A stretch of 64,000 bases of DNA from JAFDYH01 sp049840875. GTDB lineage: Bacteria > Bacteroidota > Bacteroidia > Chitinophagales > Chitinophagaceae. Below are positions 54,819 through 63,864 of the stretch, piece after piece. The position numbers were made by a program, and so were the translations under genes. The DNA is taken from positions 62,001-126,000 of the forward strand of contig JASGJE010000004.1 in the NCBI GenBank assembly GCA_049840875.1, given 5' to 3'. How positions within the stretch are numbered: position 1 is the stretch's first letter; each line of letters begins with the position of its first letter. The notes under the pieces are model-generated. The model had not been told where the DNA came from. It saw nothing but the letters and a program-made list of their open reading frames with translations, and did no database searches.

Positions 54819-55030
54819 TAGAGCATAAGCAATTACACCTTGTTAGTCTTAGCAGGGTATCTTTTTAAAAAATGATCTGTTTAAAATAATTAAATACAAA
54901 TCTTTTAGAGCATAAGCAAGAAAACGCCGTTAGTCTTAGCGGGGTTATTTTAAAAAAGATTTGAACGAATGATAAATAATGGTTCTTGAATTTTTTATTG
55001 ACATAAGCAAAACGCCGTTATTCCTGGCGG
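54819..55030 (+). repeat. Three tandem AGCATAAGCAA hairpin elements
   Basis: The 368 bp between 54812 and 55181 hold three related units. Each has a CATAAGCAA box (54824-54832, 54911-54919, 55002-55010), then a stem of type ACGCCG/CGGGGT with a ten-base loop (TTAGTCTTAG in the second, TTATTCCTGG in the third), then a T-rich stretch. The first unit is more diverged (ACACCT...AGGGT). Spacing is about 87 and 91 bp. They look like repeated terminators or small structured RNA units. Bases 55031-55140 hold nothing I can identify. Confidence 0.6.
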
Positions 55031-55140
55031 GGTTTTTTAAATCTTGCGGATAGGATTGATTAGTATTTGATTTGCAGAAGACCGCATATTCAATTTGTCT
55101 TTGAGCATTAAGATTTAGTTATAATCACTTGTTTTGAGGT

Positions 55141-55170
55141 AAGCATTCTGCATCTGCAGGATGCTTTTTT
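55141..55170 (+). terminator. Rho-independent terminator upstream of trehalase gene
   Basis: AAGCATTCTGCA pairs with TGCAGGATGCTT (one G-T pair) and is followed by TTTTTATTTG. It lies after the tandem hairpin elements and 35 bp before the trehalase start, so a transcript from the 54.8-55.1 kb region should end here. Confidence 0.8.
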
Positions 55171-55204
55171 ATTTGTTAACTTGAGCCATCAAATGCGGGT
55201 AAAT

Positions 55205-56803
55205 ATGAAAAAACCTTTTTTCTTTTTTTACTTAACTGTTGCATATTTTATTTCTTCTGCACAGGAAGTGCTGACTCCGGATAAGATATACGGCGATTTA
55301 TTTAAAGAAGTTCAGCTATCACGCATCTTTCCCGATAATAAAACCTTTGTTGATTGCATCCCCAAAAGGAAGCCTGCCGACATAATGTATGATTATGGAT
55401 TGGCGAAAGGACCAAATTTCAATTTAAAAAAATTTGTGGATGATAATTTCCAGGTGCCTGTTAGTCAAACTTCAAATTATAAGACAGATACTTCTGAAGA
55501 TGTTGTAACGCATGTAAAAAATCTATGGAAAATATTGAAGCGTGAGCATGATGTTGTGATTGAAGGAAGCACGCTGCTGCCGTTGCCAAATCCGTACATT
55601 GTTCCCGGTGGCCGCTTCCGCGAAGTGTATTATTGGGATTCTTATTTTACCATGTTAGGTTTAAAAGAAAGTGGCGAGAATGATATGATCGAAAGTATGG
55701 TCAATAATTTTTCTTATCTGATTGCCCAATATGGCCATATCCCAAATGGCAATCGCAGTTATTACCTTAGCAGGTCTCAACCACCTTTCTTTGCATTGAT
55801 GCTGGATATTCTCGCGTCCATAAAAGGAAATTACGTGTATGCGACATACCTGCCTGCATTACAAAGAGAATATGACTATTATACTGATAAAACAGCCGAT
55901 ACGAAACATCTTGTAAAAATGCCGGATGGCAGTGTGCTTCAACGTTATTACGACAGGGATGATATTCCACGGCAGGAGAGTTATCGCGAAGATGTTTTAC
56001 TCGCAGATACTGCGTGGGCCAGAATGCTTCGATCTACTGGAGGAACGACATTCACAGTACAAGCAGAATCAGAGTTCAAAAAAAACAAGTATCGCGATTT
56101 ACGTTCCTGCGCCGAAAGCGGTTGGGATTTCAGCAGTCGCTGGTTTGCGGATGGAAAAACATTGGCAACAATACAATTGACTAAGTATATTCCAGTCGAT
56201 CTGAATTGCCTGTTATATCATTTGGAGAAAACATTAGCGAAAGCGAATAAAGAAAGCGGCGAAATGGTGAGGGCGAAATATTACGATGATCTTGCAGAAC
56301 GTAGACGAAAAGCCATCAATAAATATTGCTGGTCCGCTGAAAATAATTGGTACGTTGATTACAATTTTGAAACAAAAAAACAATCACCGGAACTGACATT
56401 GGCGGGAATGTCGCCTTTCTTTTTAAATGTTGCTGAGGCTGGTAAAATCAATGTTGCGAAAACTATTTTAGAAAAAAAATTCCTGAAAGCAGGAGGATTA
56501 ACTGCGACGTTAAAAAATACAGGTGAACAATGGGATGCTCCAAACGGATGGGCGCCATTAATGTGGATCGCTATTGATGGTTTAGAAAACTACAAGCAAT
56601 CTACATTGGCTAAAGAAGTTTCAAAACGTTGGGTGGATTTAAATGTAAAAGTGTTTAAGCGGACGGGTAAGCTCATGGAAAAATATAACGTGATGGATAC
56701 ACACCTCGATGCCGGAGGAGGTGAATATGATTCACAGGATGGTTTCGGATGGACCAATGGTGTATTGATTACCCTGATAAAAAAATACAATCTCAGTTAT
56801 TAA
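55205..56803 (+). CDS. treA: Periplasmic trehalase (GH37)
   Basis: About 532 residues from the ATG at 55205, chosen because MKKPFFFFYLTVAYFISSAQ is a good signal peptide; TTG 55181 and ATG 55193 are also in frame. Both trehalase signatures are present: PGGRFREVYYWDSYF (residues about 134-148) and QWDAPNGWAPLMWIA near the C-terminus, plus ESGWDFSSRWF with a catalytic Asp. It hydrolyses trehalose to two glucose in the periplasm. Length is normal. Its TAA stop interlocks with the TAA stop of the convergent metalloprotease gene over TTAA. Confidence 0.95.
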   Translation: MKKPFFFFYLTVAYFISSAQEVLTPDKIYGDLFKEVQLSRIFPDNKTFVDCIPKRKPADIMYDYGLAKGPNFNLKKFVDDNFQVPVSQTSNYKTDTSEDVVTHVKNLWKILKREHDVVIEGSTLLPLPNPYIVPGGRFREVYYWDSYFTMLGLKESGENDMIESMVNNFSYLIAQYGHIPNGNRSYYLSRSQPPFFALMLDILASIKGNYVYATYLPALQREYDYYTDKTADTKHLVKMPDGSVLQRYYDRDDIPRQESYREDVLLADTAWARMLRSTGGTTFTVQAESEFKKNKYRDLRSCAESGWDFSSRWFADGKTLATIQLTKYIPVDLNCLLYHLEKTLAKANKESGEMVRAKYYDDLAERRRKAINKYCWSAENNWYVDYNFETKKQSPELTLAGMSPFFLNVAEAGKINVAKTILEKKFLKAGGLTATLKNTGEQWDAPNGWAPLMWIAIDGLENYKQSTLAKEVSKRWVDLNVKVFKRTGKLMEKYNVMDTHLDAGGGEYDSQDGFGWTNGVLITLIKKYNLSY

Positions 56804-59796
56804 TGTTGTACAACCATACTTAACACATACTTCTTTCCATTGATCGTTACTGCTACATGATAGATGCCGGGCGATAATCGATAGGCATTGATTAGTTTAA
56901 TGACCTGGCCTGCCGGGAGATTTTCCTCAATATTTGTAATTACTTTCTGTCCGAGTTTATTGTAAATATCTACCTGGAGGCTAAATGGTTTATCAATGAT
57001 TATTTCCACTCTCGTCGATTGACTGACAGGATTAGGATACAATTTTAAATAAATGCCGCTGCTTAAATTACTCGTATGAAACTCCTGAACGTCAGACGCG
57101 ACAAATGTGCTTGTGGTAGTGCACAATGGGATTAACTGGTATTCATAGTCGGTCGCAGGCGTTAATCCATTGATCTCATATTCTGTATTGTTAACGAAAG
57201 CTGTTGTCCATTGCTGAGAGCCTTTTAACCTGTACCGGATGCTATCGCTACTCGCTCCTTGCGGATTAACCCATTTTACAATGACACGCGATGGACTATA
57301 AACAGTTGAAGTGATTTGCGTAGCATCACCACAACCAATAACAATAACTTTCGCAATGGCAGATCCGGTACAGCCGTTGTTATCAGTACCATTTACAACG
57401 TAAGACGTGGTAGTAAGGGGCGCAACTATATTGTTGCTGCCACCGTTTGTGATAGTGCCCTGTTTATCCCAACTATAAGTATTGGCGCCGCCGGCAGTTA
57501 ATGTTTGTGAATGAAATTTTCCAATAACCGATGAGTCCGGTGTTATTGTAACGGTTGGCAGAGAAAAAACAGTAACAGTTGAGGCCGCTGATGTTTTTGA
57601 ACAAGAGCCCAATGAAGCCACAACTGTATAACTACCACTGATTGACGCTGTGTAATTTCTTTGTATGGCATTATCAATCGCTGTATTGTTGCGATACCAT
57701 TGATAGGTATAACCACTGCCGGAAGGTGTCGATAAGGAAACATTTAGTCCATTGCAGAAACTGAGCGGACCGGCTGCAGTTATAGCAGCCTGTGGTGAAG
57801 ACTCAACATTAACACTCACTGATGCTGAGGTTGATTCGCAACTTCCTGAATAAACACGGACAGAATAGTTGCCCGCTATGGTTGCATTATACGTGTTGTT
57901 GGTAGCGCTGCTGATTGCAACGCCATTATTATACCATTGATATTGATAACCCGAGGAAGGATTAGCATTTAAAGTAATGCTGCTTCCTGCACAAAAATTT
58001 AATAAGCCACTATAGCTAATTGTCGCCGATGGTTGCGTAACCTGCGAGAGTACAACTGACTTTGTCGCTGAACATGCCCCTGATGATACCATTACTGAAT
58101 ACGTTCCTGCGGTATTAGTTGTATAAGTTGATTGTATGGCGCTACTGATCGGACTTCCATTGAGAGACCATTGATAGGTATAAGACGGACTACTGGTTGC
58201 CGATAAGGTTATGTTTGTACCAGAACAAAAGCTTGAAGTACCGGAAGGTGTTAATGTAAATGCGAGTGTGCTGCCGGTGTTTACAATGGTATCAATCCCC
58301 ATCACTTTACATCCTGCTGCATCGGTTGCCGTCACCGTATAAATTCCCGGTGCTGCACTTGCAAGAGTTGTAGATGTTGCCCCATTACTCCATAGATAAG
58401 AAATTGCTCCTGTGCCATTTGTGGTCGTTGGTACAATTGAACCATTGTTTTGACTGCAGGAAGCATCTACTTTATCTAATGTCATTGTCATCTTGCAATT
58501 TCCCAGGCAGGTAGCCGCACCGATAACGCTTCTTATCTTATCTCCCGGTAGTGTGCCAAAACCATTTGCAAGGCTAATACCCACATTACTCAACAGATGA
58601 CAATAACTCATGATGGTTCCGCCATTCTTTGGAGGTATCGGACCAATAGCACATGTGCCTTCCTGATAGCTTGAGTTATAGGTAGGCCCACATCCATCAA
58701 TCGGACCTCCTGGCCATCCGCACCAATGTGTATGATTCGATCCGAAATTGTGACCTAGCTCATGCGTTACTACCTCTACTGTCCATGAGTATGTCGGAAA
58801 GCTCTTGTACGTATTGTCAACCGCGCTTACGGCAGCATGATTTTTTCTTGAAGAGGCACAAGGGGAATTTAATAAATAAGCGATGCCACCACCTAATGAA
58901 CGGGTAGATAAAAAATGTGCATAGTCTCCGACGTAAGGGTCAGTTGCCATGTTATTACCGAAAGCAGTTAAGATATCGCTGGTGGTAGTCAGCGAAGTAT
59001 AAGGGTCCGGGGTGGTCCACACTTTTATCTGCGATACCTGTACCTCTATCCCTTCATTTGCATAAAGCAATGCCACACTATTAAAAAAACTAAGCACGTA
59101 GTTCACTACGTTTGTAACGTTACTTCCCTTATCCTGGTAAAATTTATAATCGCACTCAAAATAAATTTCGATCGGTTGACCAACAGCAGTTACACGAGTG
59201 TTTTTGGGAATAGTTGTTTGCGTTTGAAAGCCGCTTGTACTGTCGACAGGTATTTCGCCAGTGAAGCAATTCATTGCCGTTTTAACTTTAAGATCAATAT
59301 CCCGGTAGATTGCGTATTTATTTGTCGCTATTTTGTTCTGTTCTACTGCGCCAAGAATAATATTACTTTTCTGATCGGCCATAATCCCGATCATTTGGTT
59401 GCTGAACATACTTAATGTCGCAAACGACTTATCCTGTCCTTTAATTTTTCCCTGGTAAAAACGAGGCAATGTGTACGCGACAGGACGATTAATACCGACG
59501 CCATCACCTGCTATTACCGAAAATTTTGATGAGGTAATTGTGGCCGGTTGAAGATCGAGTGCTAAACTGGCATTTTCAAAAGGCAAACTCATTTCAATTT
59601 TTGGAGCAGATATAGCCCTCGCTGATGAAAGCTGCTGATTGTCTAATTGCAATAACTGGTAAGAAGATGCTATATCGTGATAGTCTTTTTCAACTGATAA
59701 TGGATGTTGAAACAAATTTTTAAAAGAAAAAACCTGGGCGCTGCAAAACAGGCAGCAGACGAAAGAAATAAAGGTAAGCAGGTAACGGATTTTCAT
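56800..59796 (-). CDS. T9SS-exported metzincin metalloprotease with Ig-like repeats
   Basis: 998 residues. Signal peptide (LLTFISFVCCLFCSAQ); propeptide-like region to about 200; reprolysin-like zinc protease with HELGHNFGSNH at 345-355 and a Met-turn IMSYCH; then a SprB-like repeat (about 440-510, NGSIVPTTTNGTGAISYLW) and three Ig-like repeats of the form YQWYNNGVAIS...YNATIAGNYSV; a fibronectin III domain (about 810-900, SDSIRYRLKGSQQW); and a C-terminal type A sorting domain (LYPNPVSQSTRVEI, LSPGIYHVAV). The sorting domain directs it across the outer membrane by the type IX system. A secreted or surface protease; substrate unknown. Confidence 0.92.
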   Translation of the reverse strand: MKIRYLLTFISFVCCLFCSAQVFSFKNLFQHPLSVEKDYHDIASSYQLLQLDNQQLSSARAISAPKIEMSLPFENASLALDLQPATITSSKFSVIAGDGVGINRPVAYTLPRFYQGKIKGQDKSFATLSMFSNQMIGIMADQKSNIILGAVEQNKIATNKYAIYRDIDLKVKTAMNCFTGEIPVDSTSGFQTQTTIPKNTRVTAVGQPIEIYFECDYKFYQDKGSNVTNVVNYVLSFFNSVALLYANEGIEVQVSQIKVWTTPDPYTSLTTTSDILTAFGNNMATDPYVGDYAHFLSTRSLGGGIAYLLNSPCASSRKNHAAVSAVDNTYKSFPTYSWTVEVVTHELGHNFGSNHTHWCGWPGGPIDGCGPTYNSSYQEGTCAIGPIPPKNGGTIMSYCHLLSNVGISLANGFGTLPGDKIRSVIGAATCLGNCKMTMTLDKVDASCSQNNGSIVPTTTNGTGAISYLWSNGATSTTLASAAPGIYTVTATDAAGCKVMGIDTIVNTGSTLAFTLTPSGTSSFCSGTNITLSATSSPSYTYQWSLNGSPISSAIQSTYTTNTAGTYSVMVSSGACSATKSVVLSQVTQPSATISYSGLLNFCAGSSITLNANPSSGYQYQWYNNGVAISSATNNTYNATIAGNYSVRVYSGSCESTSASVSVNVESSPQAAITAAGPLSFCNGLNVSLSTPSGSGYTYQWYRNNTAIDNAIQRNYTASISGSYTVVASLGSCSKTSAASTVTVFSLPTVTITPDSSVIGKFHSQTLTAGGANTYSWDKQGTITNGGSNNIVAPLTTTSYVVNGTDNNGCTGSAIAKVIVIGCGDATQITSTVYSPSRVIVKWVNPQGASSDSIRYRLKGSQQWTTAFVNNTEYEINGLTPATDYEYQLIPLCTTTSTFVASDVQEFHTSNLSSGIYLKLYPNPVSQSTRVEIIIDKPFSLQVDIYNKLGQKVITNIEENLPAGQVIKLINAYRLSPGIYHVAVTINGKKYVLSMVVQH

Positions 59797-59836
59797 AGTA
59801 CTTTTAAAACGCGTTTAAACTATTAAAATTGCTTCG

Positions 59837-59844
59837 CAAAAGTA
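59837..59844 (-). promoter_or_regulatory. Possible Bacteroidota -7 promoter element for the metalloprotease gene
   Basis: On the minus strand TACTTTTG fits the Bacteroidota -7 consensus TAnnTTTG, about 40 bases before the protease ATG. No good TTG/TTTG -33 box is seen at the expected distance, so this is a weak call. Confidence 0.3.
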
Positions 59845-59857
59845 ATAGTGAAAACCC

Positions 59858-60982
59858 GTGAATCGATATAAAATTCTGACGAGACGAATGCGTAAATTTT
59901 TTCAGTGGTTGTTATTAAGGCCTGTATTGTGGGGAACTAAAAAGTTTTCGTCAAAACCGGATAAAGAGCGGGTTTTCAAGGCACTTTCACGGCTCTATCG
60001 TCGTATTACAAAAAATCCCGGTAAGAAGGGTTTGATCATTCCTTTTTTGTTATATGATGGAAAATTCATCATCTTTTCTGATCAGCACAAAGGTGCCAGA
60101 GATGGGGCCGATGATTTTACGCTGGCTGAACCAAATTATCTCGCAGCACTGGACTATTATAATCAAAACAATTTTCATTTCATCAGCCTTGGAGATAATG
60201 AAGAGCTTTGGGAAAATACACTTGCCCAGGTGAAAGATTGTAATGCTGCAACATTTGAAGCGGAGAAGAAGTTTATTGAACGGAGTGCCTTTGTAAAAAT
60301 TTTTGGCAACCATGATCTATTCTGGCAAAACGACCCTTTCGCAGTAACGCAATTGAAGGCCATTTATGGCGTGAATGTCAAAATTTATGAAGGAGTCATA
60401 TTGCCAGTGATGATTGGCGATAAAAATCTGAATATTTTTTGTACCCACGGTCACCAGGGTGATGCGCAAAGCGATGGTAATTGGTTCAGTAAATTTTTTG
60501 TTGCACGAATATGGGGACCATTGCAGGGATATCTGCGCATTAATCCCAACACACCAGCTTATAATAATGAGGAAAAAACATTGCACAATGATATCATGTA
60601 CAAATGGTCTGCGCAATTCAATGATATTTTATTAATAACCGGGCATACCCATCAGCCGGTATTTGAATCGTTGACATTGCTAGAGAAATTATACTGGCAG
60701 ATGCAAATGGCGCGACGCGATCATAAGGAGGATGAAATAAGCAAGCTACAGGAGGAGATAAAGAAACGGGAGAAAGAGTTTTCCGCGGTATCAGTGGATT
60801 ATCTTACCATGAAGCCTTCTTATTTCAATAGCGGTTGCTGTTGTTTCAGTGATGGCGATATTACCGGACTTGAAATTGAGAATGGTAATATTCGTTTGAT
60901 AAAATGGCAAAAGAATCAAACTATTTCACAGCGAATAGTATTAGATGAAATATCCCTGAAAGAGGTCTTCAGGAATTTATAA
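59858..60982 (+). CDS. Calcineurin-like metallophosphoesterase
   Basis: 374 residues, GTG start at 59858 with an ATG alternative at 59888. The metallophosphoesterase metal site is complete: FSDQHKG (D-x-H), SLGDNEELWEN (GD-x-x-E), FGNHDLFW (GNHD), CTHGHQGD and TGHTHQP (GH-x-H). No signal peptide; a basic N-terminus suggests association with the inner face of the membrane or the cytoplasm. A charged helical segment (about 275-310, EEDEISKLQEEIKKREKEF) is inserted before the last strands. Substrate unknown; distantly reminiscent of UDP-diacylglucosamine-hydrolase-type enzymes. Divergent from the protease gene. Confidence 0.85.
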   Translation: MNRYKILTRRMRKFFQWLLLRPVLWGTKKFSSKPDKERVFKALSRLYRRITKNPGKKGLIIPFLLYDGKFIIFSDQHKGARDGADDFTLAEPNYLAALDYYNQNNFHFISLGDNEELWENTLAQVKDCNAATFEAEKKFIERSAFVKIFGNHDLFWQNDPFAVTQLKAIYGVNVKIYEGVILPVMIGDKNLNIFCTHGHQGDAQSDGNWFSKFFVARIWGPLQGYLRINPNTPAYNNEEKTLHNDIMYKWSAQFNDILLITGHTHQPVFESLTLLEKLYWQMQMARRDHKEDEISKLQEEIKKREKEFSAVSVDYLTMKPSYFNSGCCCFSDGDITGLEIENGNIRLIKWQKNQTISQRIVLDEISLKEVFRNL

Positions 60983-61042
60983 GATCATAGAACCGGTTTT
61001 CAATTTCTTATTGACTTGTTCTGAAATGAAATTCCCTTCTAT

Positions 61043-61417
61043 TTAATTCAATAAACTTTTTACCGATTTCTCTAACTGATCTCTTGTAAATGGTTTGGAT
61101 AAAAACAAATCAGCACCACTTTCCAAAGCAATATCACTTGCCGCATTGTCCTGGCCGGATATCATCATGATGCGGGCTTCAGGATAAGTATTTTTTATAA
61201 ACGGAATAAAGTCGAGACCAAGGCCATCCGGCAGCCGATTGTCCAATACAACAAGATCTGCTTTTTCTTCTTCCAAATGACCACGGGCATCGCTCAATGA
61301 TTTTACATGGTCAACCAAAACATTATCTTTCCCGAGTAGTAATTCAAGTATAAAGCATAAATCCCTGTTGTCTTCTACAATCAGTATTCTTTTGGCAGGA
61401 GCTTTTTCTTTTTTCAT
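61043..61417 (-). CDS. Single-domain response regulator (receiver)
   Basis: About 124 residues from the ATG at 61417 (MKKEKAPAKRILIVEDN); a longer frame to 61477 is unlikely. Receiver signature: acidic ED in ILIVEDNRD, phospho-Asp in LVVLDNRLPDGLG, MMISGQD switch Ser, and Lys in FLSKPFT. No output domain. No kinase is adjacent. A second stand-alone receiver is at 33585, but the two are not close in sequence. Confidence 0.9.
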   Translation of the reverse strand: MKKEKAPAKRILIVEDNRDLCFILELLLGKDNVLVDHVKSLSDARGHLEEEKADLVVLDNRLPDGLGLDFIPFIKNTYPEARIMMISGQDNAASDIALESGADLFLSKPFTRDQLEKSVKSLLN

Positions 61418-61619
61418 AACCAGCGTTTTTTGATTTTTGAAGCATGTGCTACTACTATCAATAAAATTTAATACCAAATTTTTTTAAGAATCACAGAACC
61501 GGTTTAATGAATGAAAAAAGTTCATTTAACAAGTATGGTAACAAAAGACGGGGAAATTTTTACTCATGCGCATACTCTTTCTCTTTGCATAGCCAATCTG
61601 AAACTAAGAAGAAACGATT

Positions 61620-61997
61620 TCAGGGTTGAATTTCTTTTCCGGAAACCCAATCAATTGCTGTTGGCAATTGTTCGGGATAAAACCCTTTATATTCTCCCGG
61701 AACGAGATAACTGAAAACATCTGTAAACCAGTTCACAGTATCAAGATCTGTTAAAATCGCTACCCTATGCCACTTGGTTAATTTTTTAAAGCCGATCAAC
61801 ATATCTTCTATCCAGGCGCCGCCGGTGAAATTCTTCAATGGCGTGTCGATCAACATCAGGTAATTTAATTCGTCAAATTTCTTAACCATCTTATCGATTA
61901 CCGGCAATACTGTTTTTTTAAAATCTTCTTTGGTTACTTCTCCGCTTGCACGGAATGCTGCCACATTACCGGGAACTCCTGCTAACTGTTCAATCAT
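61620..61997 (-). CDS. SpoIIAA-like (STAS/SEC14-type) protein
   Basis: 125 residues matching the SpoIIAA-like/DUF3478 pattern: VAAFRASGEVTKEDFKK, then a beta strand LNYLMLIDT, an FTGGAWIEDMLIGFKKL helix and the strand RVAILTD, ending VDWVSG-like IDWVSGKE. These are small cytoplasmic proteins of unknown role that adopt a STAS fold and often respond to stress. No partner is obvious. Part of a cluster of short stress-type genes at the right end. Confidence 0.85.
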   Translation of the reverse strand: MIEQLAGVPGNVAAFRASGEVTKEDFKKTVLPVIDKMVKKFDELNYLMLIDTPLKNFTGGAWIEDMLIGFKKLTKWHRVAILTDLDTVNWFTDVFSYLVPGEYKGFYPEQLPTAIDWVSGKEIQP

Positions 61998-62041
61998 AAA
62001 AATATTTTAGTGTAAATTTCTTTTCATCGTATCTGAAGGAC

Positions 62042-62248
62042 TTAATTTAATAATTCCTTTCTCGCATGTTTTACAAAAACAGGGTTATTGATCAGGTTGA
62101 AGAACTTTACGTTTTCCTTGCTTTCCTCCAGCCATTCACTCAATTCAATTTTTTGAGGTGTTGAAATGCTGCCGTTCAGCCACGAATAGAGCAGAAACGC
62201 AATCCTGCTGCTCCTCGGCATAATGATGTAGGTTGTCATGTGTTTCAA
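62042..62248 (-). CDS. Small protein resembling the FecR N-terminal (DUF4880-like) segment
   Basis: 68 residues with IAFLLYSWLNGSISTPQKIE and LSEWLEESKENVKFFN, a pattern like the cytoplasmic N-terminus of FecR-type anti-sigma factors in Bacteroidota, which binds an ECF sigma factor. The membrane helix and the periplasmic FecR domain are absent, and no sigma factor gene adjoins it. It may be an independent small regulator or a remnant of a larger gene. Family assignment is tentative. Confidence 0.5.
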   Translation of the reverse strand: MKHMTTYIIMPRSSRIAFLLYSWLNGSISTPQKIELSEWLEESKENVKFFNLINNPVFVKHARKELLN

Positions 62249-62386
62249 TTTATCTTTTTACTATTCTAAATTATTATGCCCATAGTGTTGCAGCCTGCAA
62301 TTGTCATATTTCAGAATGAAGAAGAAGTTTATTTATAGCAAAGAGAGGCAATGGCACAGTTTTTCAAATAGTAGTTAAAACACTAT

Positions 62387-62572
62387 ATGGACAAGTTGGA
62401 ACTAAAAGGAAAATGGAATGAACTTAAAGGAAAGATAAAGCAGCAACATGCTACTCTTACAGACAATGACCTGAAGTATGAAGAAGGTAAAGAAGATGAA
62501 CTACTCGGCCGACTGCAACAAAAACTCGGAAAAGGAAGAGATGAATTAGTAAAGTGGATTAAATCGCTGTAA
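62387..62572 (+). CDS. CsbD-family stress-response protein
   Basis: 61 residues with the CsbD (UPF0337) pattern: LKGKWNELKGKIKQQHATLT, DDLKYEEGK-like NDLKYEEGKEDELLGRLQQK and a basic C-terminal LGKGRDELVKW. Small, highly charged and mostly helical. CsbD proteins rise under general stress, but their molecular role is unknown. Start chosen at the only good ATG. It lies alone with its own 138-bp upstream region. Confidence 0.88.
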   Translation: MDKLELKGKWNELKGKIKQQHATLTDNDLKYEEGKEDELLGRLQQKLGKGRDELVKWIKSL

Positions 62573-62646
62573 TGTCTGTACTCTTGTGGATAACATATTT
62601 CTGATGAAATTTTCTTTTACTTTTATCAGGCTATATGTAAACCTGA

Positions 62647-63126
62647 ATGATTATGGATTTCAATAAAAACTTAGCAAAAGAATTGCTGAATACGCTGAAC
62701 GGTGATACATGGTATTCATCCAATTTTGAAATCATTATACAGGATGTTACTGCAGATATTGCTGTAAAGAAGCTAAAAGGTTTTCCTAATTCAATAGCAG
62801 AGATTGTAGTTCATATGACTCAATGGAAGCTATTTTGTATCGAGAAAATAAAAGGTAATACAGATTTTGATATAACACTGAATTCGGAAGAAGACTGGAA
62901 GCGCTTTAATTCACTTGGTGAAGATGAATGGGAATATATAAAATCTGAATTCGGAAGAGCATCTATTGATCTCGCTAAAGTGATTGAACAAACTCCCGAT
63001 TCAGGCGATGATAAAATAGTACCAGGAAGAAAATATTCATTTTTCCATCTTTTTGTCGGCATTCTTGAGCATGAAGTAGTGCATATGACCCAGGTTAGCT
63101 ATCTCAAAAAATTGTTGCTTGTGTAA
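62647..63126 (+). CDS. DinB-superfamily protein
   Basis: 159 residues, all-helical, with the DinB/YfiT metal-ligand layout: the VVHMTQWK histidine after the second helix and HEVVHMTQVSYLKKL near the C-terminus with two histidines. An alternative start three codons in (ATG at 62653) is equally good. DinB-like proteins are putative metal-dependent enzymes, some being thiol-S-transferases or hydrolases; the specific reaction is not known here. No operon partner. Confidence 0.8.
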   Translation: MIMDFNKNLAKELLNTLNGDTWYSSNFEIIIQDVTADIAVKKLKGFPNSIAEIVVHMTQWKLFCIEKIKGNTDFDITLNSEEDWKRFNSLGEDEWEYIKSEFGRASIDLAKVIEQTPDSGDDKIVPGRKYSFFHLFVGILEHEVVHMTQVSYLKKLLLV

Positions 63127-63279
63127 CAGATTTTCCCAATCGTAGAATCTATTTCTCTTTTGGATTCAGCTCCGCTTTTTCCTAAGCATCTTTAAACATT
63201 CGGGCCGTGGCCAGAAAATTGCAGTAATTGTCATTCGGGGCTTTGCCTCGAAACGATTGTTAACAATTAAATACATTTT

Positions 63280-63606
63280 ATGAAAAGACTATTTCTTATT
63301 GCGGTTGCGATGGTGGCTGTAGTATTGGTAAATGCGCAGACTGATACATCAGCACACAAAGGCATGAAGAAGGATTGCATCATGATGAAGGACGGAAAAG
63401 TTTGGCAAATGAAAGATGGAAACACTACTGAAGTTACAGATGATCTGACATTAGATAACGGTACTGTAGTGATGAAAGATGGAAACGTAAAAATGAAAGA
63501 CGGAAAAACAGTGATGCTAAAAGAAGGTGATTGTTTATGGCCAAACGGTAAAATCACTCATAAAGGTGATATGAAAAAGAAAGAAGGCGCTCCTTCTGGT
63601 AGTTAA
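63280..63606 (+). CDS. Secreted DUF6799-like repeat protein
   Basis: 108 residues with a signal peptide (LFLIAVAMVAVVLVNAQ) followed by repeated short units around KDGKVWQMKDGNTTEV, LDNGTVVMKDGNVKMKDGK and LKEGDCLWPNGKI. The repeated Met-Lys-Asp-Gly pattern suggests a small beta-rich exported protein of the DUF6799 type. Function unknown. It ends at a good terminator. Confidence 0.75.
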   Translation: MKRLFLIAVAMVAVVLVNAQTDTSAHKGMKKDCIMMKDGKVWQMKDGNTTEVTDDLTLDNGTVVMKDGNVKMKDGKTVMLKEGDCLWPNGKITHKGDMKKKEGAPSGS

Positions 63607-63631
63607 AAAATAAAAGAAATACAAAGCAAAG

Positions 63632-63660
63632 GCCTCCGATAAAAATCGGGGGCTTTTTAT
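63632..63660 (+). terminator. Rho-independent terminator after DUF6799-like gene
   Basis: GCCTCCGAT pairs with ATCGGGGGC (one G-T pair) around an AAAA loop, followed by TTTTTATTTT. Located 26 bp after the stop codon. Confidence 0.9.
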
Positions 63661-63820
63661 TTTAACAGAAAAAAATAAACTCGTAAAAAACATGGAGACT
63701 ATTGTGGAGGTAAATTAAAAAATCAATGAGATCATGGAACGACGCTAATGCAATATTTCATTATGGATTTGGAGATAGTGGAGAATGGTTTCTCAGAAAG
63801 GGAAAAAGGAAAATAAATAA

Positions 63821-63842
63821 GCCTTTCAACAAGATGAAAGGC
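63821..63842 (-). terminator. Terminator of the CHRD-domain gene
   Basis: An eight-base stem GCCTTTCA/TGAAAGGC with a six-base loop. On the minus strand it is followed by TTATTTATTTTCC and comes 23 bp after the CHRD stop codon. Bases 63661-63820 hold no convincing gene. Confidence 0.8.
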
Positions 63843-63864
63843 CTATAAAACTAAAACGATTATC

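Noticed and set aside
61511..61714. 67-residue ORF beginning ATGAAAAAAG on the plus strand
   Set aside because: It overlaps the 3' end of the SpoIIAA-like gene by about 95 bases on the other strand and shows no recognisable fold; likely chance.
63726..63848. A 40-codon ORF between the DUF6799-like gene and the CHRD gene
   Set aside because: It runs through the CHRD terminator stem and has no family resemblance.
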